Below, piece by piece: positions 47,943 through 56,270 of a stretch of DNA of 64,000 nt. Position 1 is the stretch's first letter. Each line of letters begins with the position of its first letter. The notes beneath the pieces are model-generated. The model worked only from the letters and a program-made list of their open reading frames with translations. It was not told the DNA's origin and ran no database searches. This stretch comes from Pseudomonadota bacterium (GTDB taxonomy: Bacteria; Pseudomonadota; Alphaproteobacteria; Micavibrionales; CSBR16-224), in NCBI GenBank assembly GCA_013285465.1, contig CP053449.1, positions 2,132,735 through 2,196,734 on the forward strand. Direction: 5' to 3'. The translations under genes and the position numbers were made by a program.

Positions 47943-48434
47943 ATGCGCTGTGCAGTCTATCCGGGCAGTTTTGATCCCGTTACTTTCGGGCATCTTGATA
48001 TTATCCAGCGTGCGTCAAAACTGGCGGACCGGATTGTTGTCGGCATTGCCGCCCATTCCGGCAAAACGCCGCTTTTTACCGTGGCGGAGCGCATCGACCT
48101 TCTCAATGAGGTGTTGAAAGAAACCCCGCTGCCGGGAAAATGCGAAGTGGTCGTCGAAGGCTTCGATACGCTGCTGATCCATTTCATGAACAAGCATAAG
48201 GCGCAGATGGTCATACGCGGCGTGCGGCAATATTCCGATTTTGAATATGAGGCGCAGATGTCGGCCTTGAATGCGAAACTGTCCAACCGCGATATCGAGA
48301 CCGTCTTTCTGGCCGCCAATCCCGAATATCAATCCATCGCCTCGCGCTTTATCAAACAGGTCGCCCAGCTGGGCGGTGATGTCTCGCCCTTCGTCCCGCC
48401 GCAAATCGTTGCCGCGCTGAACAAAAAAGCTTAA
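47943..48434 (+). CDS. coaD: Phosphopantetheine adenylyltransferase
   Basis: Penultimate step of coenzyme A synthesis: transfers AMP from ATP to 4'-phosphopantetheine. Protein of 163 residues with the nucleotidyltransferase motif GSFDPVTFGHLDII (T-x-G-H) at 9-22 and the VIRGVRQYSDFEYEAQM segment near 90. It lies 2 bases after gyrA, a conserved alphaproteobacterial arrangement, and overlaps the convergent lytic transglycosylase by 4 bases. Confidence 0.96.
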   Translation: MRCAVYPGSFDPVTFGHLDIIQRASKLADRIVVGIAAHSGKTPLFTVAERIDLLNEVLKETPLPGKCEVVVEGFDTLLIHFMNKHKAQMVIRGVRQYSDFEYEAQMSALNAKLSNRDIETVFLAANPEYQSIASRFIKQVAQLGGDVSPFVPPQIVAALNKKA

Positions 48435-49429
48435 ACCATATAGCCCGCTGCTGCGAATTGGGGCGGCGTCACATCGGCGAAAATTCTGCCGAAACCACCG
48501 CGGCGGTTGTCGCGGTCATATTTATTGTCATCATCGCTGTTATCCGTCATCACCATATCATGGATGGTGGAGGTCATTTCCGCCGCCGCCCAGATCAAAG
48601 CGGGGGAAAGCGTCTGCCCCGTCACAGGCCCGCCGCCGCCTGCACGGCCATAGGCGGGGCGCGGCGTATATGCTGCGGCGGAGGCAATTTCGATTGCCTC
48701 TGTTCCCGTGCCGTCTACGGCTACGGCACCCGCAGCCGCCGTCATAACGGCGTCAGAACCGCCTTCCGCGGCGAATTCTTTCAAAACATTTTTACTGAAT
48801 TTTCCGGCCAGCAACGCATAAACATCGGATACGCTGCGCGCCTTGCCGCCGGCGCGGTCGTAAAAGACGGCGCTATTGGCCTTCGCGGCTTCCGGCAACA
48901 GCGCATCGGCTTTTTTCTGCGGCGCATGATCCAGCGTTTTTAAAAACTGCGTCGCCCCGCCCGCGCCTAGAAAATGCGCCATATAAAGATCGGCGGCATC
49001 AACTTTGCGCCCTAATCTGGCCTCCAGACGGCTGCCGTTTTCCGCCGCCATTTCCGCCGCCATCAGCGAGGCTTTTTCAGGGTCTTTGCGCAAATTCAGA
49101 ATTTCCTGACGTGTTGCCGCATCCGCCACAACGGCGCGACCGCTTTTTGTCAGGCTGATTTTCTCGGCATAATCGCCCATACCGTGTTCTGCGCCGTATT
49201 TTTTGACCATTTGCAGCCATGTCTGGTCTAGAAACTGGAACAGCCCCGTCGCGCTGCTGGATTTTGCGCGCGCTTTCGGGTTAAAACTGCTTTCGGCGGA
49301 TGCCTGCGCCATCAGATAGGAAAAATCGACCCCTGTTTTTGCGCTGGCATTTTTAATCGCGCCCAAAACCGCTTTGGGTATATTGGCGTGGATATTGGCT
49401 GTCATCTGTGCGGCACTGTTTTGTGTCAT
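48431..49429 (-). CDS. Lytic transglycosylase SLT-domain protein
   Basis: Protein of 332 residues. The N-terminal domain (about 18-180) is a soluble-lytic-transglycosylase fold: SYLMAQASAESSFNP with the catalytic Glu and ATGLFQFLDQTW. The C-terminal half is Ala/Gly-rich and low-complexity. No signal peptide is apparent at the annotated start, which is common for flagellar or phage-type SLT proteins exported by other routes. It would cleave peptidoglycan strands to make room for envelope machines. GGAGCA precedes the start. Confidence 0.85.
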   Translation of the reverse strand: MTQNSAAQMTANIHANIPKAVLGAIKNASAKTGVDFSYLMAQASAESSFNPKARAKSSSATGLFQFLDQTWLQMVKKYGAEHGMGDYAEKISLTKSGRAVVADAATRQEILNLRKDPEKASLMAAEMAAENGSRLEARLGRKVDAADLYMAHFLGAGGATQFLKTLDHAPQKKADALLPEAAKANSAVFYDRAGGKARSVSDVYALLAGKFSKNVLKEFAAEGGSDAVMTAAAGAVAVDGTGTEAIEIASAAAYTPRPAYGRAGGGGPVTGQTLSPALIWAAAEMTSTIHDMVMTDNSDDDNKYDRDNRRGGFGRIFADVTPPQFAAAGYMV

Positions 49430-49512
49430 GATTTTTGCTCCGCTTTTTTGTCATCTCTCTGACAAAGAAACCTTGCAAGAAGCGTGCCAAACTCCCCATT
49501 CGCCCCCTTATT

Positions 49513-49610
49513 CGTCATTGCGAACGACCAACGGGAGTGCGGCAATCCAGAACCTGCTGTTACCGCTGTTCGTATGGATTGCCGCGTCGCGACCGCTCCT
49601 CGCAATGACG
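49513..49610. repeat. 98-base palindromic element
   Basis: Outer arms CGTCATTGCGA (49513-49523) and TCGCAATGACG (49600-49610) are perfect inverted repeats. Inner arms GCGGCAATCCA (49539-49549) and TGGATTGCCGC (49575-49585) are also perfect. The element could fold into a two-stem cruciform or hairpin. Similar TCATTGCGA...GGCAATCC elements are dispersed in many bacterial genomes. It lies between the SLT gene and the 3' end of iscA. Confidence 0.85.
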
Positions 49611-49617
49611 GAGCTAG

Positions 49618-49992
49618 TTACACGCGGCGATCATCCGTTGCCATTTCGTCACGGGTGAACTGCACCGATTCTCCGCAGCCGCAGGCCGAGGAAACATTCG
49701 GATTATCAAAAACAAAGCCTGATTTAAAGCCGTCATCGGAAAAATCCATGACGGAGCCGAGCAGATACATCAGCGCGCTGCGGTCGATATAAATCTTAAC
49801 GCCGTTCTGTTCAACCAGCGTGTCCGCCTCCGAAACGCTGCCGCTTTTCGCATAGTCAAACTGGTATTTATGACCGGAACATCCTGCCGAAACGATGCTG
49901 ACGCGCAGCCCTTCCGCCGCTTCCGGTGCGGCATCCAGCAGCTCTTTCACATGTTCCGCAGCTTTTTCCGTCAATGTAATCGCGTCTTTCAT
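49618..49992 (-). CDS. A-type iron-sulfur carrier (IscA/SufA/ErpA family)
   Basis: Protein of 124 residues that receives Fe-S clusters from the SUF scaffold and hands them to apoproteins. The three ligand Cys are present: one in S-A-G-C-S-G near residue 50 and two in C-G-C-G-E-S near the C terminus. The ATG at 49992 with AGGAG upstream is preferred over a GTG at 50013. It is the last gene of the suf cluster and is bracketed by two different palindromic elements. Confidence 0.92.
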   Translation of the reverse strand: MKDAITLTEKAAEHVKELLDAAPEAAEGLRVSIVSAGCSGHKYQFDYAKSGSVSEADTLVEQNGVKIYIDRSALMYLLGSVMDFSDDGFKSGFVFDNPNVSSACGCGESVQFTRDEMATDDRRV

Positions 49993-50018
49993 GCTTTTAT
50001 CTCCTGTTATCACAATTA

Positions 50019-50117
50019 GATCAGTCAGTGTTCATGAGGGGCTAGGCGCAAGGCGCGACATGTACGGATATACATGAGCAACGCAGCAACAACGCCCATC
50101 TTGAACGATGGGTGATC
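50019..50117. repeat. 99-base imperfect palindromic element
   Basis: Outer arms beginning GATCAGTCAGTGTTCA and ending GAACGATGGGTGATC match as an inverted repeat with several mismatches. The centre holds CATGTA-CGGATA-TACATG (about 50059-50076), a perfect small hairpin. It fills the gap between iscA and sufT and ends at the stop codon of sufT. Confidence 0.7.
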
Positions 50118-50533
50118 TAAAACATGTTCAGTTGCAGCTTAGCGGTCTCTGCCATCATGCCCGGATGCCACGGCGGATCCCAAACCAGATCAACCGTCAC
50201 ATTCTTTTCCTGCCCGATCTCTTCCACGGTGCGTACGGCCTCTTCGACCATACCGGGCATTTCTCCCGCAACGGGGCAGCCAGGTGCGGTCAGGCTCATT
50301 TTCACAGCAACATTATTATCCTGATCAATATCAACGCGGTAAATCAGCCCCAGCTCGTATAAATTCACGGGGATTTCCGGGTCATAAACTTCGCGGATTG
50401 CCGCTTCGATTGCGGGCCACAGCGCATGCGCCTCCGGCACATCGGCAAATGGCGGTCTTGCCATCTCTTCCATCTCGTCGCCCAAAGCGTCCTCCAGCAT
50501 TTCCTTGCTTGCCACGGCTTCTCTTCCCATCAT
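50117..50533 (-). CDS. sufT: SUF-associated protein SufT (MIP18/DUF59 family)
   Basis: Protein of 138 residues. The DUF59 domain covers about 40-135: REVYDPEIPVNLYELGLIY, SLTAPGCPVAGEMP with the conserved Cys, and V-D-L-V-W-D-P-P-W. SufT assists maturation of Fe-S proteins, especially when demand is high. It lies 32 bases after sufS in the operon; AAGGTAG precedes the start. Confidence 0.93.
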   Translation of the reverse strand: MMGREAVASKEMLEDALGDEMEEMARPPFADVPEAHALWPAIEAAIREVYDPEIPVNLYELGLIYRVDIDQDNNVAVKMSLTAPGCPVAGEMPGMVEEAVRTVEEIGQEKNVTVDLVWDPPWHPGMMAETAKLQLNMF

Positions 50534-50565
50534 GGTTTTCTACCTTATTCTCTTATTATACCATA

Positions 50566-51825
50566 TTAACCGAACATTTTCCGCGTTTTGGCGATCCCGT
50601 CCAGAAAGCGCGTCACATCATCTTCCGTATTATACATCCCGAAAGACGCCCGCAGCGTCGCGGAAATACCGCGCGCCGCCATAAACGGATCGGCGCAATG
50701 TTTCCCTGCCCGCAGGGCAATCCCCATTTGATCCAGCACGGTTGCCGCATCATGCGGATGAATCCCGTCCAGCGAGAATGACACAATACCGCCCTTCTCC
50801 GCCGTTTTATCGCCATAGAGCGTCACACCGCCAAGATCGCGCAGCCCCGCTGCCGTCATGTCCGCCAGCGCAATTTCATGCGCCAGCACGGCATCACGGT
50901 CAAAGCCGGAGAGATAATCCAGCGCCGCACCCAGCCCATGCGCTTCGACAAAGGCCGGTGTTCCCGCTTCGAAACGCATCGGCGGCTTTTTATAGGTAAT
51001 TTTTTCGAAAGTGACATTCTCGATCATTTCGCCGCCGCCCTGATAGGGAGGCATATCCGCCAGAATCTCGGCTTTCGCCCATAGCGCGCCAATCCCTGTC
51101 GGACCGTAAAGCTTATGCCCTGTCACGACATAGAAATCACAGCCCAGCGCCGTCACATCCACCGGCATATGCACGGCGGCCTGACTGCCGTCCAGCAACA
51201 CTTTCGCGCCAACGGCTTTTGCAGCTTTGATAAAATCCTGCACGGGCGGAATTTCGCCCGTCACATTCGACATATGGGTCATTGCGACCAGCTTCGTCTT
51301 ATCAGTGACAAGACCGGAAAATTTTTCCGTGTCCAAACCCAAAGACGGGTCTTTCAGCAGCGGCAGTACTTTAATGGTGAAACCCAGCTCCTGCGACAAT
51401 AAGTGCCACGGCACGATATTGGCGTGATGTTCCAGCTCGGTGAGGATAATCTCGTCACCCTTTTGCAGATTTGCACGCCCCCAGCTGGCAGCAACCAGAT
51501 TGATGGCTTCCGTTGCATTGCGGGTAAAAACAATTTCTTCCGCTGATTTTGCGCCGAGAAAATCCGCCAGCTTTTGCCGCGCCTGCTCATAGGCCAGCGT
51601 CGTCTGCTGGCTGAAACGGTACAGCCCGCGATGGATATTGGCGTAATAGGATGACATCATCTCCGTCATCGCTTCCGTCACGACATGCGGCTTTTGCGCA
51701 CTGGCGGCACTGTCCAGATAGGTCAGCGGGTGGTTATTGATCTCCTGACCGAAAACCGGAAAATCCTGCCGCGCCGTTGCCGCATCAAATAAAACCGCGT
51801 CTGCTTTGCGCTGTCCCGCCATCAT
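50566..51825 (-). CDS. sufS: Cysteine desulfurase SufS
   Basis: PLP-dependent enzyme of 419 residues that removes sulfur from cysteine and supplies it to SufBCD. The PLP Lys lies in V-T-G-H-K-L-Y-G-P-T-G near residue 235; the persulfide Cys is in R-A-G-K-H-C-A-D-P near residue 375, in the class II (SufS-type) setting. The start overlaps the sufD stop by 4 bases. No SufE or SufU gene is adjacent. Confidence 0.96.
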   Translation of the reverse strand: MMAGQRKADAVLFDAATARQDFPVFGQEINNHPLTYLDSAASAQKPHVVTEAMTEMMSSYYANIHRGLYRFSQQTTLAYEQARQKLADFLGAKSAEEIVFTRNATEAINLVAASWGRANLQKGDEIILTELEHHANIVPWHLLSQELGFTIKVLPLLKDPSLGLDTEKFSGLVTDKTKLVAMTHMSNVTGEIPPVQDFIKAAKAVGAKVLLDGSQAAVHMPVDVTALGCDFYVVTGHKLYGPTGIGALWAKAEILADMPPYQGGGEMIENVTFEKITYKKPPMRFEAGTPAFVEAHGLGAALDYLSGFDRDAVLAHEIALADMTAAGLRDLGGVTLYGDKTAEKGGIVSFSLDGIHPHDAATVLDQMGIALRAGKHCADPFMAARGISATLRASFGMYNTEDDVTRFLDGIAKTRKMFG

Positions 51826-53138
51826 GCCGCATCCTCCGCTTGCATCTCGTCCAAATCCTGAATTTTGATAAAAGCGTCGCGCACGGCCTCATTGGCGATG
51901 GCTTCCAGCGCCTCGCCGAGAAAGCCCTTCACCAGCATGGCTTTCGCCGCGGCTTCAGGGATACCCCGTGATGTCATGTAAAACAATGCGCTATCGTCAA
52001 GCTTGCCTGCCGTTGCGCCATGTGCACATTTTACATCGTCTGCATAGATTTCAAGTTCGGGCTTTGCGTCGATTTCCGCTTCGGCGGAGAGCAGTAACGC
52101 ATGATTAAGCTGATGTCCATCTGTCCCTTGTGCATGACGATGTACGTGTATCTTCCCTTGGAAAACTGCACGAGCCTGGTCATTGATGACTCCCTTATAT
52201 ATTTGCTTCGATGTAGACCGGGGTTCAAAATGCCCCATTTTTATTGTCGTGTCGCAATGCTGCCGTTCTCCCAAACGGTAAGCACCATTTACTATACACC
52301 GGATATCCTCCCCGAGTAAATCCGCAAATATTTCATGGCGCGACAAACGCGCCCCTGTCGTCAGGGTAAAGCCGTCATATTCCGCACGGTCAAAGCAGGA
52401 CAGTCTTGTTGTGGTCATATGATACCCGTCCTGCACATCTTCATCCTGCCAGCGGTAATGCCCCAGTTTTCCGCCTTCCTGCACGATAATGGTTGCGGCG
52501 ATATTGCTGAAAGATGCGCCGCGTCCCGTCAGATGCTCCAGCAGCGTCAGCTCTGCGCCTTCTTCAATCATGACCAGCATACGCGGCATTGACAGCAGCG
52601 TCTCACCGTCCTCCGCATTATCATTCAGGAAAGACAGCACAACCGGCGTGGAAATTTTCACATCTTTACGCACACGCAAGACAACGCCGTCACAAAGACA
52701 GGCGGCATTTAATGCCTCCAGCGGCGTATCGGCAAAATTTCCCGGAACCGCCAGCGCTGTTTCCACCCATTCTTCGTCCCAGACATCTTTCAACGCCGTA
52801 ATTTCCAGCCCTTCGGGCAAGGCCGCACTATTTTTTACCAGCTTGCCGTTTACAATCTGAACGCCGTACGGATTAGGCAGGTCAAAAACCTGTGCATAGG
52901 CAGGAACCGTTGTCAGATTAGGGCTGCGGGTAAATGACATGCCGTCCAGCACACGCAGCGGTGTGTATTTCCAATCTTCCCAGACGGGTGTCGGCAGTCC
53001 CGTTGCAGTAAAACTATCTTCTGCCGTTTCACGCAAAGCCGTCACCCAGCGCGGCGCATCATCCCCTGCGGGATGCACACATCCCGCCAGCAACGGATGC
53101 AGAGTATCTTTATTATCTTTTTTGCGTGTCGCCGTCAT
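51822..53138 (-). CDS. sufD: Fe-S cluster assembly protein SufD
   Basis: Scaffold partner of SufB in the SufBC2D complex; 438 residues. The SufB/SufD core beta-helix domain lies in the C-terminal two thirds, with GVINDQARAVFQGKIHV and the conserved His in H-Q-L-N-H followed by A-D-D-V-K-C-A-H-G. It overlaps sufS by 4 bases and follows sufC by 9 bases. The absence of a separate ligand Cys set is normal for SufD. Confidence 0.94.
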   Translation of the reverse strand: MTATRKKDNKDTLHPLLAGCVHPAGDDAPRWVTALRETAEDSFTATGLPTPVWEDWKYTPLRVLDGMSFTRSPNLTTVPAYAQVFDLPNPYGVQIVNGKLVKNSAALPEGLEITALKDVWDEEWVETALAVPGNFADTPLEALNAACLCDGVVLRVRKDVKISTPVVLSFLNDNAEDGETLLSMPRMLVMIEEGAELTLLEHLTGRGASFSNIAATIIVQEGGKLGHYRWQDEDVQDGYHMTTTRLSCFDRAEYDGFTLTTGARLSRHEIFADLLGEDIRCIVNGAYRLGERQHCDTTIKMGHFEPRSTSKQIYKGVINDQARAVFQGKIHVHRHAQGTDGHQLNHALLLSAEAEIDAKPELEIYADDVKCAHGATAGKLDDSALFYMTSRGIPEAAAKAMLVKGFLGEALEAIANEAVRDAFIKIQDLDEMQAEDAA

Positions 53139-53147
53139 GGTTTCGCC

Positions 53148-53909
53148 TTACGCCGCCTTTCCGTTTGTCTCATCCGTAAACGCCGCATAGCCTTTTTCTT
53201 CCAGCTCCAGCGCCAGTTCAGGGCCGCCACTTTGCTGAATACGGCCATAGGCCAGCACATGCACCACATCGGGTTTGATGTAATCCAGCAGGCGCTGGTA
53301 ATGGGTAATCACCAGAAAACCGCGATCCGCACCGCGCAGGGAATTCACCCCTTTGGACACGATTTTCAGCGCGTCAATATCAAGTCCGCTATCGGTTTCA
53401 TCCAGCACCGCAAATTTCGGTGCCAGCATCGTCAGCTGCAACACCTCGTTGCGTTTTTTCTCGCCGCCCGAAAAACCGACATTCAAACCGCGTTTCAACA
53501 TTTCCGTATCAATATCCAGCGCCGTGGCTTTCTGCTTTTGCAGTTTCAAAAAGCCGATCGCATCCAGTTCTTTTTCACCGCGTGCGGTACGGATGGCATT
53601 CAGCGCGGTTTTCAAAAAATTCGTCGTCGTGACACCGGGAATTTCCACCGGATATTGAAAGGCCAGAAACAGCCCTGCCGCCGCACGTTCCTCCGGCGCC
53701 ATTTCGGAGATATCCTTGCCGTCAAACAGAATGCGGCCTTTGGTGATCTCATAGCCTTCACGCCCGGCAATCACATAAGACAGCGTCGATTTCCCCGAGC
53801 CGTTCGGCCCCATAATCGCATGGACTTCACCCTGCGGAATTTCAAGATTAATCCCTTTCAGGACTGTTTTTCCGCCAACGGTCGCATGTAGATTTTCAAT
53901 TTTCAGCAT
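53148..53909 (-). CDS. sufC: Fe-S assembly ATPase SufC
   Basis: ABC-type ATPase of 253 residues that drives conformational change in SufBD. Walker A is GPNGSGKST near residue 35, the signature is [10 protein letters not shown] near 147, and Walker B ends in L-D-E-T-D-S-G-L-D. It lies between sufB and sufD in the operon. AGAGAAG precedes the start. Confidence 0.96.
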   Translation of the reverse strand: MLKIENLHATVGGKTVLKGINLEIPQGEVHAIMGPNGSGKSTLSYVIAGREGYEITKGRILFDGKDISEMAPEERAAAGLFLAFQYPVEIPGVTTTNFLKTALNAIRTARGEKELDAIGFLKLQKQKATALDIDTEMLKRGLNVGFSGGEKKRNEVLQLTMLAPKFAVLDETDSGLDIDALKIVSKGVNSLRGADRGFLVITHYQRLLDYIKPDVVHVLAYGRIQQSGGPELALELEEKGYAAFTDETNGKAA

Positions 53910-53936
53910 AATCTTCTCTTTTTTCTTTTTCGTTTT

Positions 53937-55385
53937 TTACCCGACACTGCCTTCAAGGCTGATGCCGACAAGTTTCTGCGCCTCAACGGCGAATTCCATC
54001 GGCAGATGCTGCATCACTTCGCGGCAGAAACCGTTGACGATTAAGGTCACCGCCTCTTCCTCGCCAATGCCGCGTTGACGGCAGTAAAACAGCTGGTCAG
54101 CGCCGATGCGTGAGGTCGTGGCCTCATGTTCCACCACTGCCGACATATTGCGGTTTTCGATATAAGGCACGGTATGTGCGCCGCAATCCTCGCCGATCAG
54201 CAAACTGTCACATTGCGTATAATTGCGCGCACCTTCCGCTTTCGGTGAAATCCGCACCAGACCGCGATAGGTGCTGTTCGATTTTCCGGCGGAAATCCCT
54301 TTGGCGATAATGCGTGACTTTGTATTCTTGCCCAGATGGATCATCTTCGTGCCGGTATCGGCCTGCTGGTAATTATTGGTGATGGCAACCGAGAAAAACT
54401 CGCCGACACTGTCATCGCCCTTCAAAATACAGCTGGGATATTTCCACGTAATCGCCGAACCTGTTTCCACCTGTGTCCAGGAAATTTTGGAGCGGTCACC
54501 TTTGCAAATACCGCGTTTTGTCACGAAATTGTAAATCCCGCCCTTGCCGTTTTCATCCCCCGGATACCAGTTCTGCACCGTTGAATATTTGATCTCGGCA
54601 TCTTCCAGCGCAATCAGCTCCACCACAGCGGCATGAAGCTGGTTTTCATCGCGCATCGGTGCCGTGCAGCCTTCCAGATAACTAACATAGGAGCCTTTTT
54701 CCGCGACAATCAATGTCCGTTCAAACTGCCCTGTTTTCGCCTCGTTAATGCGGAAATAGGTGGACAGCTCCATCGGGCAGCGCACCCCTTCGGGAATATA
54801 AACAAATGTGCCGTCGGTAAAGACCGCCGCATTCAGACAAGCATGTTTGTTATCGGTCATCGGCACGACGGAGCCGAGATATTTCTTTATAAGTTCCGGA
54901 TAATCATGCACCGCCTCGGAAATCGAGCAGAAGATAACCCCCGCCTCTTTCAGATTGGCACGGAAGGTCGTCGCAACCGAGACACTGTCAAAGACCGCAT
55001 CCACGGCGACACCCGCCAGAATTTCCTGCTCTTTCAGCGGAATGCCGAGCTTCTCATAAGTTTCCAGCAGTTTCGGATCAACTTCGTCCAATGATTTGGG
55101 CGCATTGCCGCTTTTCGGCGCGGCATAATAATAGGCATCCTGATAATCCAGTTTCGGCATTTTCAGCTTGGCCCATTCCGGCTCCGGCATTGTCTGCCAG
55201 TGCTTATAGGCTTTCAAACGCCATTCCAGCAGCCAGTCCGGCTCATTCTTTTTGGCCGAGATAAAACGGATAATCTCTTCACTTAAGCCCTTCGGCGCCA
55301 GCTCCATCTCAATATCGGTGACAAAACCCGCATCATAGCGGTCACCGATTTTTTTGACCTGTTCAACGGTTTGTTTATCAGCCAT
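53937..55385 (-). CDS. sufB: Fe-S cluster scaffold SufB
   Basis: Main scaffold on which the cluster is built; about 482 residues. The whole length matches, including [21 protein letters not shown] and the C-terminal C-D-S-L-L-I-G and E-H-E-A-T-T-S-R-I segments that carry conserved Cys and Glu. The Met-Ala-Asp start at 55385 overlaps the end of the upstream rrf2 gene by 8 bases; earlier in-frame starts give an Arg-rich extension that is a shadow of that gene. Confidence 0.95.
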   Translation of the reverse strand: MADKQTVEQVKKIGDRYDAGFVTDIEMELAPKGLSEEIIRFISAKKNEPDWLLEWRLKAYKHWQTMPEPEWAKLKMPKLDYQDAYYYAAPKSGNAPKSLDEVDPKLLETYEKLGIPLKEQEILAGVAVDAVFDSVSVATTFRANLKEAGVIFCSISEAVHDYPELIKKYLGSVVPMTDNKHACLNAAVFTDGTFVYIPEGVRCPMELSTYFRINEAKTGQFERTLIVAEKGSYVSYLEGCTAPMRDENQLHAAVVELIALEDAEIKYSTVQNWYPGDENGKGGIYNFVTKRGICKGDRSKISWTQVETGSAITWKYPSCILKGDDSVGEFFSVAITNNYQQADTGTKMIHLGKNTKSRIIAKGISAGKSNSTYRGLVRISPKAEGARNYTQCDSLLIGEDCGAHTVPYIENRNMSAVVEHEATTSRIGADQLFYCRQRGIGEEEAVTLIVNGFCREVMQHLPMEFAVEAQKLVGISLEGSVG

Positions 55386-55839
55386 GCGCCACCGCCTTTT
55401 CCGCCTCTTCCGCAGCAGGCGGCACAACCTGCACAGGATGCATATCCGCCAGCATTACGCGGTCAAGCACATCACAAATCGCGGTATTCACCACCGTCCA
55501 CCGCCCCTGCACGGGACAACAGGCAGAGATCGCACAGGCCGTTTTAACCGGCGTTTCGATACAGGTGGTCAGCGCAATCGGGCCTTCCATCGCCTCGATA
55601 ATCTGTTTAACCGACACGATGCGGCCTTTTTCCTTCTCCAGATAATAACCGCCGGTGCTGCCGCGCCGCGAGGAAACCAGCCCCGCCCGTGCCAGTGTTT
55701 TCAGGATTTTGACAAGCGTCGGCTCCGGCAGGCCGGTATCCAGCGCCAGTTGCGTGGCCGTTTTCTGCTGCGGGGCATCCTGCCAAAGGCGGAATAATGC
55801 AACAACGGCGTAATCTGTCAGACGGCTTAATTTCAGCAT
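55378..55839 (-). CDS. Rrf2-family SUF regulator (IscR-like)
   Basis: Transcription factor of 153 residues, first gene of the suf operon. The N-terminal winged helix-turn-helix begins [14 protein letters not shown] and continues with [20 protein letters not shown]. Three clustered Cys in [16 protein letters not shown] (about 92-107) are placed to bind an Fe-S cluster, as in IscR, so it probably senses cluster status and represses its own operon. The best candidate operator is a palindrome 20 bases upstream. Confidence 0.92.
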   Translation of the reverse strand: MLKLSRLTDYAVVALFRLWQDAPQQKTATQLALDTGLPEPTLVKILKTLARAGLVSSRRGSTGGYYLEKEKGRIVSVKQIIEAMEGPIALTTCIETPVKTACAISACCPVQGRWTVVNTAICDVLDRVMLADMHPVQVVPPAAEEAEKAVAHG

Positions 55840-55858
55840 TTTCGCCTCATTTTCCCCG

Positions 55859-55875
55859 GTCTTTTTAAAAAGGAC
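55859..55875 (-). promoter_or_regulatory. Candidate Rrf2 operator upstream of the suf operon
   Basis: GTC-TTTTTAAAAA-GGAC on the plus strand contains the perfect 12-base palindrome CTTTTTAAAAAG flanked by GTC and GAC with one offset. It lies 20-36 bases before the regulator start, where a repressor would block the promoter. A weak promoter (TTGCAC, 16 bases, GATACA) can be drawn upstream. IscR sites are not identical to this, so the assignment is inference. Confidence 0.35.
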
Positions 55876-55942
55876 TAAATCACTCCCGCTTTGTATCGCG
55901 AATCCCCCCTCGGGTGCAAGTCTTTTTGGCGATTTTTCGCCC

Positions 55943-55970
55943 TTGACTTTACAGATACCCTGCTTATTAT
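55943..55970 (+). promoter_or_regulatory. Promoter of rpmG
   Basis: TTGACT at 55943-55948 and TATTAT at 55965-55970 with a 16-base spacer, about 50 bases before the rpmG start. Five of six bases match the consensus in each hexamer. Confidence 0.65.
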
Positions 55971-56020
55971 GGCGCTTTGTTGATAAACTGATTCGATAAC
56001 CCGAACAAAGGATAAGAACA

Positions 56021-56191
56021 ATGGCGAAAAAAGGCCCCCGCCAGACAGTGAAGCTGATGAGTTCCGAAGGAACCGGCCACTGCTATTACACGGAAAAAAA
56101 TACGCGTGAAACAACGGAAAAACTGGTTCTGAAAAAATATGACCCGGTTGCCCGCAAACATGTGGAGTATAAAGAAGGCAAAATGAAGTAA
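56021..56191 (+). CDS. rpmG: 50S ribosomal protein L33
   Basis: Ribosomal protein of 56 residues: [15 protein letters not shown] followed by [12 protein letters not shown], then [15 protein letters not shown]. It lacks the two CxxC pairs of the zinc-binding form, so it is the zinc-independent type. A consensus-like promoter precedes it and a strong terminator follows, so it is a monocistronic gene. AAAGGA lies before the ATG. Confidence 0.96.
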   Translation: MAKKGPRQTVKLMSSEGTGHCYYTEKNTRETTEKLVLKKYDPVARKHVEYKEGKMK

Positions 56192-56222
56192 ATCATATCG
56201 CCGCTTTATAAGCAGATATAAA

Positions 56223-56252
56223 AAGACCGCCATTACAGCGGTCTTTTTTTTT
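56223..56252 (+). terminator. Rho-independent terminator after rpmG
   Basis: AAGACCGC (56223-56230) pairs with GCGGTCTT (56238-56245) around a 7-base loop, followed by a run of T through 56252. It lies 32 bases after the rpmG stop. Confidence 0.9.
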
Positions 56253-56270
56253 AGACTGATTCTTCGGGCC

